A DNA stretch of 64,000 nt from Amycolatopsis mongoliensis (GCF_030285665.1 NZ_CP127295.1:4340001-4404000), one strand, 5' to 3'; shown: positions 25,217 to 33,799, counted from the stretch's first letter. Translations and numbers: made by a program. Notes: a model not told the origin generated them from the letters alone.

Positions 25217-26398
25217 TCAGCTGATCGACCGTTCCGGCTCGCGGGAGTGCGCGACGAGCTCGATCGTCGGCGTGTGGCGGCCACCGCCACCCAGCCGCTC
25301 GACCCCGCGCAATCCCTCGACCAGCCGCTCGACCTCGGTGTCCGGCCGCACCCCGAAGCGCATGAACTGGCTGGTCATGCCGATCTTGTTGCCGCACTGG
25401 CGCACCAGCAGGTGGTGCTCGGCGAGCAGGTAGTCGCACAGCTCGGCGCCGTCGACCGAGCCGGGCAGCTTGACGAGCAGGAAGTTCGCCTGCGACGGGA
25501 ACACCGTCAGCTCCGGGAACTGGTTCAGCTGCGAGTTCATCATGAACCGGTCGAGGGCGAGCTTCTTCAGGCTTTCCTCGTACTCCGCGCGGCGCTCGGC
25601 GAGCATGAAGATGACGGTCTCGGCGAGCGAGTTCAGGTTCCACTTCGGCAGCGCGGCGGACAGTTTCCTGGTCAGCGCCGGGTTCGACACCTGGTAGCCG
25701 AACCGGATCCCGTGCAGCCCGAAGTTCTTGCCGAGGCTCTTCAGCACGATGACGTTCGGCCGCACGACGGCTTCGGCGGCCACCGACGGGTTCATCTCGA
25801 CCTCGACGAAGTCGATGAACGACTCGTCGATCACCACGAGGTCGAGGTCGTCGAGGGCGTCCATGAACCGGATGACCTCGCGGCGCGACAGGTACCCGCC
25901 GTCGGGGTTGTTCGGGTTGCACAGCACCGCGACCCGGGAGCCGCGGCGCTTGATGAAGTCGACGTACTCGTCCACGCGCAGCTCGAAGTTGTCGGACTCC
26001 TTGAGCAGGAACATGTCGACGCGCTTGCCGGTTTCCAGCGGCTGGTCGGTCCAGCGGCCGAACGTCGGGATGGGCACCGCGATGCTGGCGTCGACCAGCA
26101 GCCGGTCGATCCAGGTGATCAGCTCGGTCGAACCGTTGGCCGGCGAGATCGTCGACGGGTTGAGCCGCAGCACGCTCGCCAGCTGCGCGGTGATCGCGCC
26201 GGCGTCGCTCGGGTAGAACTTGAGGATCGTGCGGAGGTTGCGCTCCAGTTCGCCGAACATCTCGTCGGTCGGGAAGTACGGGTTGCAGGGGATGCAGAAG
26301 TCCGCGAGGTCGTCCGCGTGCTGGCCCATCGCCCTGGCCACGGAGAAGAACGACGGGCTGTGGGCGGTGCTCTGCTGGAAAAGGCCTCTGGTGGTCAT
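25217..26398 (-). CDS. Class I/II PLP-dependent aminotransferase (HisC/CobD-like)
   Basis: A 393-residue fold-type I enzyme. Key segments are SPANGSTELITWIDRLL, VAVLCNPNNPDGGYLSRR (substrate and PLP ring contacts), DLVVIDESFIDF (PLP-N1 aspartate), VLKSLGKNFGLHGIRFGY (PLP lysine) and the C-terminal arginine region MRFGVRPDTEVERL. The closest reading is histidinol-phosphate aminotransferase or threonine-phosphate decarboxylase (CobD). The kinase partner downstream would fit a phosphorylated amino-acid or amino-alcohol substrate, but this is inference. No other his or cob genes are nearby. Confidence 0.85.
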   Translation of the reverse strand: MTTRGLFQQSTAHSPSFFSVARAMGQHADDLADFCIPCNPYFPTDEMFGELERNLRTILKFYPSDAGAITAQLASVLRLNPSTISPANGSTELITWIDRLLVDASIAVPIPTFGRWTDQPLETGKRVDMFLLKESDNFELRVDEYVDFIKRRGSRVAVLCNPNNPDGGYLSRREVIRFMDALDDLDLVVIDESFIDFVEVEMNPSVAAEAVVRPNVIVLKSLGKNFGLHGIRFGYQVSNPALTRKLSAALPKWNLNSLAETVIFMLAERRAEYEESLKKLALDRFMMNSQLNQFPELTVFPSQANFLLVKLPGSVDGAELCDYLLAEHHLLVRQCGNKIGMTSQFMRFGVRPDTEVERLVEGLRGVERLGGGGRHTPTIELVAHSREPERSIS

Positions 26399-26431
26399 AC
26401 CGTGCCGCACGCGTGGTCTCCGTCCGCCGCT

Positions 26432-27340
26432 TTACCGGCCCCTTGCCTTCCCGATGGGGATACGTGTGAATCGGACGGACGGTTCACCACCGGTCACGGC
26501 GTAGACCCCGAGCCCGGCCAGCACGGCGCCGGCCAGCGCGGAGAGGGCGAGCAGCGGCAGCGGCGCGGCCAGCGGGTCGATGCCGGTGAAGGACTCGACG
26601 CCGATCACGGCGGTGAGCAGGGCGTCGGCGGCGACCGCGATCCGGACGACGCGCAGCCGGTGGTTCTCGGGCCACCGGGTGAACCGCAGGACCCAGGCCA
26701 GCGCGGGGAGCACGAGGATCGCGTGCATCGCGACCGCGTGCAGCGGCTTGAGCGAGCCGGCGGTCGTGTACGCGCCTTGCGGGTTTCCGCCGCGGGCCTC
26801 GACCACGCCGCGGGCGATCATCACCGCACCGGTGGCGAGCGCGACCAGCAGCACGACCAGGCCGGCGCGGACGGCCAGGCGCATGCTGGGCGCGTCCGGA
26901 CCGGGCTCGACCAGCGCCGCGGCCGTGAACCCGATGACCGTCAAGATGAGCACGCCACCGCCGGCGGCGAGCGTCATCGACACGGCGTTGTCGAACGGCG
27001 TCTCGAAGTCGAAGTGCGACGGCACCCCGCGCCAGGCCTGCATGCTGACGAGCACGACCTCGACGACACTCGCGGCCGTGAACGCGCCGAGGAGGATCGT
27101 GCGCAGCCGGGGACGAATCGTGAGGAACGACGTCGCCCACGCGACCGACGCGAGCGTCAGCCCGAACGACAGGCCGAACGTGACGGCCTTGCGCATCGAC
27201 AGCGGGCCCAGCCACGAGCCGCCGGTGGCGATGAGCACGAGCGCGTGCACGACGCCGCTCAGGAACAGCGCCGCGCCGACGGCGTAGGCGATCCGCTCGG
27301 CTCGTCTTCCGTCGTGCCAGATCCGGGTCAGTGCGTTCAC
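26432..27340 (-). CDS. Multi-pass membrane protein of unknown function
   Basis: A 302-residue protein with about eight hydrophobic segments (IAYAVGAALFLSGVVHALVL; AVTFGLSFGLTLASVAWATS; MTLAAGGGVLILTVIGFTAA; LVVLLVALATGAVMIARGVV; PLPLLALSALAGAVLAGLGV). Polar motifs between them include FDFETPFDN and SLKPLHAVAMHAILVLPALA, where the histidines might bind something. I see no transporter signature. The GTG at 27338-27340 is my preferred start; an ATG-like start 18 codons upstream exists. It is upstream of the aminotransferase on the same strand, but co-transcription is uncertain. Confidence 0.75.
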   Translation of the reverse strand: MNALTRIWHDGRRAERIAYAVGAALFLSGVVHALVLIATGGSWLGPLSMRKAVTFGLSFGLTLASVAWATSFLTIRPRLRTILLGAFTAASVVEVVLVSMQAWRGVPSHFDFETPFDNAVSMTLAAGGGVLILTVIGFTAAALVEPGPDAPSMRLAVRAGLVVLLVALATGAVMIARGVVEARGGNPQGAYTTAGSLKPLHAVAMHAILVLPALAWVLRFTRWPENHRLRVVRIAVAADALLTAVIGVESFTGIDPLAAPLPLLALSALAGAVLAGLGVYAVTGGEPSVRFTRIPIGKARGR

Positions 27341-27552
27341 GGCGTGGAGTGTCGCGCCCGGGAGGCGGTCACCGCGTCGGCCCGGTGACGGCACCGCGGC
27401 GTACGACGACGGACGTACGGCAATGGGGAAGAATGTCGAAAAGCGCTGGTAAAGGAATTGCGTTGTTCTTGACCGGAATATGGGTAAAACGCGTGTGCGG
27501 CGACACTCGGCAGGCGGATGCGGTGGGGACGAAAGAGTTCTACCATCGAATC

Positions 27553-27852
27553 ATGTACATCGCCCTGCTGACCTACACAGCGCCCGATACAGAAGTCGAC
27601 TACGCGCTCCCGGACCATTCGGACTGGTTGCGCAAACAATTCACGAAGGGAGTCTTCCTCGTTTCCGGAAAGGGCAACGGCGCGGCCGACCACGTGATCC
27701 TGACGCGCTCGGTGCTGCGCGGCAGGCTCGACGCGATCCTCGCCAGCGATCCGTTCGTCATCCGGCGCCTCGCCCGCTACGAAGTCATCGAGTTCACCGC
27801 CACGCGCACCGCTCAGGAGCTGCTGGCGATCAACGAGGCCCTCGCCTCCTGA
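27553..27852 (+). CDS. YciI-like protein
   Basis: A 99-residue ferredoxin-like-fold protein. MYIALLTYTAPDTEVDYALP and DHSDWLRKQFTKGVFLVSGK match the YciI N-terminus, where the D-H pair is the proposed active site; GRLDAILASDPFVIRRLARY and EVIEFTATR match the conserved DPF segment and last strand. Function in the family is mostly unknown. The upstream 200 bp is clearly less GC-rich than its surroundings, consistent with a promoter region. The longer frame upstream lacks family resemblance. Confidence 0.82.
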   Translation: MYIALLTYTAPDTEVDYALPDHSDWLRKQFTKGVFLVSGKGNGAADHVILTRSVLRGRLDAILASDPFVIRRLARYEVIEFTATRTAQELLAINEALAS

Positions 27853-27971
27853 GGAGTTCCGCGGCGGTCGGGTGGCCCGGCGACGAGGCCCCGCCACCTG
27901 CCGGCGAAGAGTGCTCACCTGCTGGTCTCGCTTATGATCGGGACGCACGGATGCCGAGCAGGGAGAGTGCG

Positions 27972-28565
27972 ATGAAGACCCCCGACCTCGTCTTCCGGGG
28001 CCGCCGGTTGAGCAGTGACCGCACGCTGGTGCTGGCGGCGGTCCAGGTGCTCCCGGAGCCCGACGCGGCGCGGGAAGCGGTTCTGAGCGCCGTCGAGGAC
28101 GGCGCCGATCTCGTGGGTTTCGCCGGAACCGGCGTCGAACCCCTGGTCGCGTGGGCGCGTGAAAAGTTTCCCGATCTCGTCCTGGCGGTCGACACCGCGG
28201 ACGCCTCGGTGGCGGCCGGCTGCTGCGCGGCCGGCGCCGACCTGATCCTCGCGCGGACCGACCTCACCGAGGTCGCGGCGCGGTTCGGGGCCGGGTACGC
28301 GGGCTCGCCGGTACCCGATGGGCCCGGCTTCGTCCTGGACGTCGGGGTGCTGCGGGCGGCGCCGTCCCTGCCGGAGGACGTCCCGGTGCTGCTGGAGGTG
28401 GCCGGCGACGGGACGCCGGCCGGCCTGGCGCTGGCGGCGCTCGCGGCGTCGGCCGGGGCGGCGATCATCCGGACCCGGCACGTGCGCGAGACGAGGCACG
28501 TGACCGAGATGGCGGCGAGCATCGCGGGCACGCGCCCGCCGGCGAAGGCGGTCCGATGGGAGTGA
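27972..28565 (+). CDS. Short dihydropteroate-synthase-like protein
   Basis: A 197-residue protein resembling an abbreviated DHPS barrel. AVLSAVEDGADLVGFAGTG stands where DHPS has its GAD-I-ID-GGES strand; LVLAVDTADASVAAGCCAAG, ADLILARTDL match the SVDT-x4-VA strand; the C-terminus IIRTRHVRETRHVTEMAASI matches the DHPS end (R-x-HDV-x-E). The DHPS pterin and phosphate loops (GFGK region, RPG loop) are absent and it is some 80 residues short, so ordinary DHPS activity is unlikely. GGGAGAG at 27961-27967 precedes the ATG. It overlaps the next gene by 10 bp. Confidence 0.7.
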   Translation: MKTPDLVFRGRRLSSDRTLVLAAVQVLPEPDAAREAVLSAVEDGADLVGFAGTGVEPLVAWAREKFPDLVLAVDTADASVAAGCCAAGADLILARTDLTEVAARFGAGYAGSPVPDGPGFVLDVGVLRAAPSLPEDVPVLLEVAGDGTPAGLALAALAASAGAAIIRTRHVRETRHVTEMAASIAGTRPPAKAVRWE

Positions 28566-29299
28566 TCCGGCAGATCTGGCCGGTCGAGCGCGGTCTCGAC
28601 GACCACGACCTGGAACAGCTCTACCAGTACCCGGCCGGTCCCCGGTGGGTCGCGGTCAACTTCGTGTCCAGCACGGACGGCGCGATCACGGTCGAGGGCC
28701 GGTCGGCGAGCCTGTCGACCCCGGCCGACCGCATCGTCTACCGGCTGGGCAACGACCTGGCGGACGTGGTGCTGGTGGGCGCGGGCACGGCGATGGCCGA
28801 GGGCTTCGAGGGAATGCGCCCCGACGAGCACACGGCCGAGCGTCGCCGCCGGTTCGGGCTGGCCCCGATCGCCCCGGTCGCGGTGGTGACGACGGGCCGC
28901 TCCCTGCCCCCGGACGCGCCGGTGATCACGAAGGCGGCGGTCCCGACGTTGGTGTTCACCTCATCGGCGGCACCGTCGGCATTGCGCGACGAATGGATGG
29001 CGAACGGGGCCCGGGTGTTCGTGGTGGGTGCTGCGGAGGTGCCGGCTTCCGAGGTGGTCTCGACGCTGGCGGCGGAGGGCTTGGGCCGCATCGACTGCGA
29101 AGGCGGGCCGCGGTTGTTCGGGTCGCTGATCGAAGCGGGCGTGGTCGACGAGTTCCGCTTGACGGTGGCGCCGTTCCTGGTTTCGGGAGCATCGAGCCGG
29201 GCGGCGGTGGGCGGGGCGATCGACCCGGCTTCGCTGGAGCTGGCTTCGGTGCTGACGGATGGGAGCAGCGTGCTGCTGCGGTATTTGGTTCCGCGCTAG
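28556..29299 (+). CDS. Pyrimidine-reductase/DHFR-like protein (Rv2671-like)
   Basis: A 247-residue protein of the RibD C-terminal/DHFR fold. WVAVNFVSSTDGAITVEGRS is the NADPH/substrate entry strand; RLGNDLADVVLVGAGTAMAE, GLGRIDCEGGPRLFGSLIEA and DEFRLTVAPFLVSGASSR are family landmarks. It resembles the mycobacterial Rv2671 protein, known to replace dihydrofolate reductase when overexpressed. The start codon lies inside the DHPS-like gene, so the pair is translated together. A pteridine- or folate-related role is a reasonable inference from the partnership, not proven. Confidence 0.82.
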   Translation: MGVIRQIWPVERGLDDHDLEQLYQYPAGPRWVAVNFVSSTDGAITVEGRSASLSTPADRIVYRLGNDLADVVLVGAGTAMAEGFEGMRPDEHTAERRRRFGLAPIAPVAVVTTGRSLPPDAPVITKAAVPTLVFTSSAAPSALRDEWMANGARVFVVGAAEVPASEVVSTLAAEGLGRIDCEGGPRLFGSLIEAGVVDEFRLTVAPFLVSGASSRAAVGGAIDPASLELASVLTDGSSVLLRYLVPR

Positions 29300-29305
29300 C
29301 CCCCG

Positions 29306-29394
29306 TTTTTGTCGGTCCTGCCCGGTAAAAGTGGTATCCGGGGGTTCCCGAGGCCATTTTTGTCGGTGCCCGCGGGTAGTGTGGAAATCGGGGG
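29306..29394. repeat. Two intergenic copies of a TTTTTGTCGGT element
   Basis: Copy one (29306-29344) and copy two (29357-29394) both begin TTTTTGTCGGT and end in a run CGGGGG, with shared GGTA and GTGG between, at an offset of 51 bp. They directly follow the stop of the DHFR-like gene. No open reading frame uses them convincingly. Their role is unknown. Confidence 0.6.
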
Positions 29395-29399
29395 CTGTT

Positions 29400-29447
29400 C
29401 GCGCGCCTGCGCAGGCATTTCCTTTGCGTCGCAACGGAAATCGCGCG
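29400..29447. other. Compact inverted-repeat element with three-way-junction potential
   Basis: CGCGC (29400-29404) can pair with GCGCG (29443-29447). Inside, GCCTGCGCAGGC (29405-29416) is a perfect palindrome, and ATTTCC (29417-29422) pairs with GGAAAT (29436-29441), with TTGC/GCAA (29424-29427 with 29431-29434) extending the stem. It lies between the 51-bp repeats and the NUDIX gene. It could act as an RNA structure, terminator-like element or mobile remnant. Confidence 0.45.
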
Positions 29448-29570
29448 GCACCGCCGATGTCAGGTTCACCCGGTTCAGCGATGATTTTCGCACGTGTGTT
29501 CGGTAGCGTCGGGGGTATGACCACTCTTTCCCTGTCTCACAACCGAAGACCGTCGCCGCACCCGCGGCGA

Positions 29571-29966
29571 TCACAGCAGCCGGCGAAAATGCTCCGCCAT
29601 GTCGAGACGTCCGGCTTCCTGCGGCGCGAGCCAAGCGAAGTCGTCGTGCTCCTCCGGGTTGAGCACGACGTCTCCGGCGCCGTCTTCTTCCACCGTGTAA
29701 ACGAAAGCGTGGACTTCCATCGCGCGCCCGGCGACGTCGGGCCAGGAATCGCGGGCGAGTTCACCCGTGACCCGGACCCGCAACCCCGTCTCCTCCACCG
29801 CTTCCCGGATCGCGGTGGCTTCGAAAGCCTCGCCCGGCTCGGCCGTCCCGCCGGGCAGTTCCCACCGTCCCGCGAGGAACACGCCGGGCGCGCGCCGGAG
29901 GAACAGCACCCGGTCGCCGCGGGCGATCCAGCAGTAGGCCAGGTGCTTCTGCGCGATCTCCGTCAT
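29571..29966 (-). CDS. NUDIX hydrolase
   Basis: A 131-residue pyrophosphohydrolase. The complete Nudix box runs from Gly40 to Leu62: G40, E46, R54, E55, E58, E59 and G61 are all in register ([20 protein letters not shown]), so metal binding and catalysis should be intact. [11 protein letters not shown] before the box and the general MutT-like size suggest a nucleotide or nucleotide-sugar pyrophosphatase; the substrate is not predictable. It starts 15 bases after the stop of the coiled-coil protein on the same strand and is probably co-transcribed with it. Confidence 0.9.
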   Translation of the reverse strand: MTEIAQKHLAYCWIARGDRVLFLRRAPGVFLAGRWELPGGTAEPGEAFEATAIREAVEETGLRVRVTGELARDSWPDVAGRAMEVHAFVYTVEEDGAGDVVLNPEEHDDFAWLAPQEAGRLDMAEHFRRLL

Positions 29967-29981
29967 GCGCGGGATTCTCGC

Positions 29982-31652
29982 TCAGTTGGTCTTCGACGTC
30001 GGCAGGTGGGCGCCGAGGTACCCGACGTACACCGTGCCCGTGCGGTCCGTGTCGTCGAGGAAGTGCAGCCGCGGCGCCGGCGACTTGAAGCGCTCGAGGG
30101 CGATGTGGGCACCGAAGTAGTCGCGGCCGGAGGGATGCGTCCGCGGGTCGACGCGGAACGTCCGCGCCTGGCGGAGCCGTTCGTTCGTGGTCACCGTGTC
30201 CGACTCGGCCAGGGCGATGATGTTGGCGCTGATCAGCGAACCCGGCTGGCCGGTGCGGGCGAACGCGAGCACGTCCGACAGCTCGGGGCCGGGATCCTGG
30301 CCCGCGTCGAGCAACGTGGTCCGCGCGCAGGCGTATGCGTCGAGCGTGCGGAGCGCGTCCCACGCCTTGCGCCGCCAGGCGCCGGCTTTCGGGTGGTGGT
30401 CGAGGATCGCGGCCGGAGCCGGCTCGGCCGTGATCGCGAGGTGCTTGAGCGTCGCCGTCGCGGCGCCGATCAGCTCGGCGAAGCTCGGGAACTCCTCGGG
30501 CGGAAGCTCGGCGGCGGCGACCTCGTCGTCGGCGTCGTGGTAGCGGGCGAGCGTGCCGGCCAGCAGCCCGTTCACGCGTCTGAGCTCGTCGCGCTCGGCC
30601 TCCGTCTCCTCGAACGCGCGCGCGTAGTCGTCCACCTCCCCCTGCAGCTGCGCGAGCTGCGTCCGCAGGCACGCGACGTCGATCGCGGTCAGCTCCTCCA
30701 GCCGGCGGCGGAGCACCTTCACCTCGCCGGCGTGCCGGTCCCGCTCCTCGGTGTCGGCCTTCGACTTCTTGCGCAGGATCGTGATCACGCCCCGCGCCTC
30801 CGCCAGCTCGCGCTCGGCGCGGTCCAGCTTCTCCGTCAGCTCGGCGTCCGGTTCCCGCTCCGGCGCGTCGAACGGATCCGTGGCGTACCACGCCTTCACG
30901 CTCGGTACCTCCGCCCATTCCTCGGGAAGCGGTGTCCGGCCGCGCGTCTGGAGCAGCCGCGTGATCGCGCCCTGGAGCGCCTCGCCCGGCACCGGGCTGG
31001 CGGTCTCGACGAAGTCCGGGAGCTGGTCGCACAGCGGCGCGTACAGGCGCGCGCCCTGCGGCGCCTCGTAGCCGAGGGGCACGTGCTGGTTGAGGGTGCG
31101 CCGGAAGCGGTCGTCGACGTCGAAGACGTTGACCAGCCCGGGCCAGCCGTCGACCGGGACCGTCGGCGGTTCGGTGAGCACCAGCACCGCCGACGTCCGC
31201 CACGGCGCCACGAGCGCCTCGCCCAGCAGTTCCGCCACGCGGTCGCATTCCTCGCGAGACCAGCCGCGCATCGCGAGAACCGGCGCTTCGATCGGGATCT
31301 CGTCACTCCCGCTAGCGCCGAGCTCCTCGAGCCCGATCCGGTGCGCCGGCGCTTCGTGGCAGCTGCGCCACGCCCGCGTGCACGCGGCGGCCAGCAACCA
31401 CGCCACGCGGTCTTCGCCGGCGTGGTAGCACAGCGAAAGCAATACCTGAACGGAGTAGCGGCCCTCGGCGCCCGTCCACCCGAACTTCAGGTCGCACCGG
31501 CGCGATCCGCCGTCGTCGGAGGAGCCGAGATCGGCGACCGTGTAGTCGTCGTGCTGCCGCTGGCGGGTGATCAGCCTGCTGCGCAAGGCGTCCAGGGGGC
31601 GTTTCCCCTCGGTGGGGACCAGTCCGTGGTGCCAGATCCGGTGCACCCCCAC
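29982..31652 (-). CDS. Large protein of unknown function with central coiled coil
   Basis: A 556-residue soluble protein, family not recognised. Residues about 45-250 form a mixed alpha/beta region (DLKFGWTGAEGRYSVQVLLS; VLAMRGWSREECDRVAELLG; APWRTSAVLVLTEPP; GLVNVFDVDDRFRR). Residues about 270-365 are a coiled coil rich in Glu, Arg and Leu. The C-terminal 60 residues (RVDPRTHPSGRDYFGAHIAL; APRLHFLDDTDRTGTVYVGY; LGAHLPTSKTN) look like a compact conserved module. The GTG at 31650-31652 has GGAG nine bases upstream; a TTG three codons earlier is the alternative. It precedes a NUDIX hydrolase. Confidence 0.75.
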   Translation of the reverse strand: MGVHRIWHHGLVPTEGKRPLDALRSRLITRQRQHDDYTVADLGSSDDGGSRRCDLKFGWTGAEGRYSVQVLLSLCYHAGEDRVAWLLAAACTRAWRSCHEAPAHRIGLEELGASGSDEIPIEAPVLAMRGWSREECDRVAELLGEALVAPWRTSAVLVLTEPPTVPVDGWPGLVNVFDVDDRFRRTLNQHVPLGYEAPQGARLYAPLCDQLPDFVETASPVPGEALQGAITRLLQTRGRTPLPEEWAEVPSVKAWYATDPFDAPEREPDAELTEKLDRAERELAEARGVITILRKKSKADTEERDRHAGEVKVLRRRLEELTAIDVACLRTQLAQLQGEVDDYARAFEETEAERDELRRVNGLLAGTLARYHDADDEVAAAELPPEEFPSFAELIGAATATLKHLAITAEPAPAAILDHHPKAGAWRRKAWDALRTLDAYACARTTLLDAGQDPGPELSDVLAFARTGQPGSLISANIIALAESDTVTTNERLRQARTFRVDPRTHPSGRDYFGAHIALERFKSPAPRLHFLDDTDRTGTVYVGYLGAHLPTSKTN

Positions 31653-31733
31653 AGGACTCAACTCCGTTCGCAGGCAACAGGACCTCAGGCGAACATAGCG
31701 GATCCTGTGATCGGGCGAACGCGGGGCGTCACC

Positions 31734-32096
31734 TCATTCACGCGTCCAGAGGCAGAACGGGTGCCCGGCCGGATCGAAGCAGACGCGGACGTCCTCCTGC
31801 GGCTGGAAGTCCGCGACGACGGCGCCCGCGGCGGTCGCGGCCGACGTCGCCGCGTCGAGGTCGTCGACCTCGATGTCGAGGTGCAGCTGCATCTGCTGGG
31901 CGCCGCCGGCCGGCGGCCACACCGGCGGGACGTGCTCGGTCTCGAGCTGGAACGACAACCCGGCGCTGCCGTCGTCCGGGCGGAGCGTCACCCACTCCGG
32001 CTCGTCGGTCTTGATCGGCCAGCCGAGCAGCTTCGAGTAGAACTCGGCGAGCGCGCGCGGTTCCGGCGCGCCGAGGACGGTGGAGGTCAGTTTCAT
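31734..32096 (-). CDS. VOC (glyoxalase-like) family protein
   Basis: A 120-residue single vicinal-oxygen-chelate repeat pair. The sequence opens KLTSTVLGAPEPRALAEFYS with LLGWPI, has QMQLHLDIEVDDLDAAT in the middle (HLDI supplies a metal histidine), and ends VCFDPAGHPFCLWT, the usual D-P-x-G-x-P-F-x-L close. Enzymes of this fold act in resistance, ring cleavage or isomerisation; the reaction is not predictable. It stands 30 bp downstream of a small membrane-protein gene on the same strand. Confidence 0.88.
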   Translation of the reverse strand: MKLTSTVLGAPEPRALAEFYSKLLGWPIKTDEPEWVTLRPDDGSAGLSFQLETEHVPPVWPPAGGAQQMQLHLDIEVDDLDAATSAATAAGAVVADFQPQEDVRVCFDPAGHPFCLWTRE

Positions 32097-32126
32097 GATC
32101 CGGTGGTACCCGCCGGCGCGGGACTT

Positions 32127-32549
32127 CTACCGGGCCGGGCCGGGCCGGGTGTCGAAGTAGGCGACGGGCGGGCCGACTTGCCGCCACGACGTCGTCGCGA
32201 ACACCGCGGCCCCCGACAACGCGAGCAGCACGGTGATGACGGCGAGCGTGGCGCCGATCCGTCCCGGGCCGGGCCGGGTGCGCGCACCGGCGTAGACGCC
32301 GAAGACCAGTGCCAGCACGCTGATCGGCAGCAACGCGAACCACAATGCGCCGAGGACCAGCACGAACGACTGCGCGACCCAGGAATACACCCACGCGGTC
32401 ACGATCGGCGGCCGGACGATCAGCCAGGCCGCCCAGGTGGCGACCGCGAGCGTGAGCCCGGACGCGCCGATCGCGAGCGACGCGATCGCCAGGCCGCGAC
32501 CGGGTCGCGTGGTTTCCGTCGCTTCGGCTTCGGACTCCGGTGCCCCCAT
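32127..32549 (-). CDS. Small membrane protein, DUF4190-like
   Basis: A 140-residue protein with a short charged N-terminus followed by three hydrophobic segments: LAIASLAIGASGLTLAVATW, SFVLVLGALWFALLPISVLA and IGATLAVITVLLALSGAAVF. The repeated GLAIASLAIG and LALVFGVYAGAR pattern is typical of DUF4190-type actinobacterial membrane proteins. No catalytic motif is present. It is divergent from the serine hydrolase gene. Confidence 0.78.
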   Translation of the reverse strand: MGAPESEAEATETTRPGRGLAIASLAIGASGLTLAVATWAAWLIVRPPIVTAWVYSWVAQSFVLVLGALWFALLPISVLALVFGVYAGARTRPGPGRIGATLAVITVLLALSGAAVFATTSWRQVGPPVAYFDTRPGPAR

Positions 32550-32650
32550 GCCGAGAACATCTCGGCGTCACGCCCCGGCGTTACGCGGAATACCTCGCCG
32601 CCGCAGGGGTTGACTCCAGGCGCAGGCGAAAGATCACTGAGGGAGCCGCC

Positions 32651-33799
32651 ATGTCGTCCGAGCACATCCAGGGGACCGTCGCCGACGGGTTCGAGTCCGT
32701 CCGCGAGGAGTTCGCCGCCGTCGCGACCGCCGAAGGCGGCGACTACGCCGCCCAGCTCGTCGCGCACGTCGACGGCGAGCGCGTCGTCGACCTGTGGACC
32801 GGGCCCGAGATCACCGCCGACTCGCTGACCGGGGTGTTCTCCTCCACCAAGGGTGCGGCACACCTGGTGGTGGCGCTGCTCGTCCAGGACGGCGTGCTCG
32901 ACCTCGACCAGCGGGTCAGCCACTACTGGCCGGAGTTCGGCGCGGCGGGCAAGGCGGCGATCACCCTGCGGGAGCTGCTCGCGCACCGCGCCGGCGTCGT
33001 GGGCGCGGACGCCGGCTTCACGGCCGACGAGATCGCCGACGACCGCGTGATCGCCGAGCGGCTCGCCCCGCAGCGGCCGTACTGGCGTCCCGGCACGGCG
33101 TTCGGCTACCACGCGCTGGTGATCGGCGCCCTGACCGGCGAGGTCGTCCGGCGCGTCACCGGCCGCAGCATCCAGGAGCACTACGAGGAGCGGATCCGGA
33201 AGCCGTTCGGCCTCGACTTCTACCTGGGGCTGCCGGAGGAGCTGGAGCCTCGGTTCCTGACGACGCAGCCGATGCTGCCGACGCCGGAGCAGCTGGCCGA
33301 GCTGGAGGCGAACGCGACGGGGCCGGACAGCATCACCGGGATCGCGTTCAACCGCAACCACCCGAAGGCGCCGGAACTCTGGGACCTGCCGAACATGGAG
33401 GTGGTCCGCCGCCTGAGCCCGGCCTCGGTGGGCGGCGTGGCGTCGGCACGCGGCCTGGCCGGGATGTACGCGGCGGCGATCAGCGGCCCGGAGCGGCTGC
33501 TGCACCCGGAGACGGCGGCGGAGTTCGCCCAGATCCATTCCATCGGCGACGACCTGTCGACCCGCAACCACAACGCCTTCGGCCTGGGCTTCGCGATCGT
33601 CTCGGACGACTACCCGTCCCTCGGACAGGGTGCATTCGGCCACAGCGGCGCGGCGGGTTCCCAGGCGTTCGCAGACCCCCGCAGCGGCCTGGCCTACGGC
33701 TACAACCGCCGCCGGTTCGCCTTCCCAGGCGGTGCGGCGCCCGAGAACGCGCGGCTGGTGAGCGCAATCCACAAGGCGGTGACGGACCAGCAGGCATGA
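32651..33799 (+). CDS. Serine hydrolase of the beta-lactamase/family VIII esterase fold
   Basis: A 382-residue enzyme resembling EstB-type esterases and class C beta-lactamases. The catalytic SxxK is Ser64-Ser-Thr-Lys67 (VFSSTKGAAH). RPGTAFGYHALVIGALTGEV contains the tyrosine of the second motif, and GHSGAAGSQAFADP gives the third (HSG in place of KTG). Both halves of the fold are present and no signal peptide is seen, so it is probably cytoplasmic. GAGGGAG at 32639-32645 precedes the ATG. The substrate may be a small ester; true beta-lactamase activity is doubtful. Confidence 0.88.
   Translation: MSSEHIQGTVADGFESVREEFAAVATAEGGDYAAQLVAHVDGERVVDLWTGPEITADSLTGVFSSTKGAAHLVVALLVQDGVLDLDQRVSHYWPEFGAAGKAAITLRELLAHRAGVVGADAGFTADEIADDRVIAERLAPQRPYWRPGTAFGYHALVIGALTGEVVRRVTGRSIQEHYEERIRKPFGLDFYLGLPEELEPRFLTTQPMLPTPEQLAELEANATGPDSITGIAFNRNHPKAPELWDLPNMEVVRRLSPASVGGVASARGLAGMYAAAISGPERLLHPETAAEFAQIHSIGDDLSTRNHNAFGLGFAIVSDDYPSLGQGAFGHSGAAGSQAFADPRSGLAYGYNRRRFAFPGGAAPENARLVSAIHKAVTDQQA

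Noticed and set aside
29259..32828. Open reading frame of 1189 codons on the plus strand
   Set aside because: Antisense to the NUDIX, coiled-coil, VOC and membrane-protein genes; composition is typical of a shadow frame.
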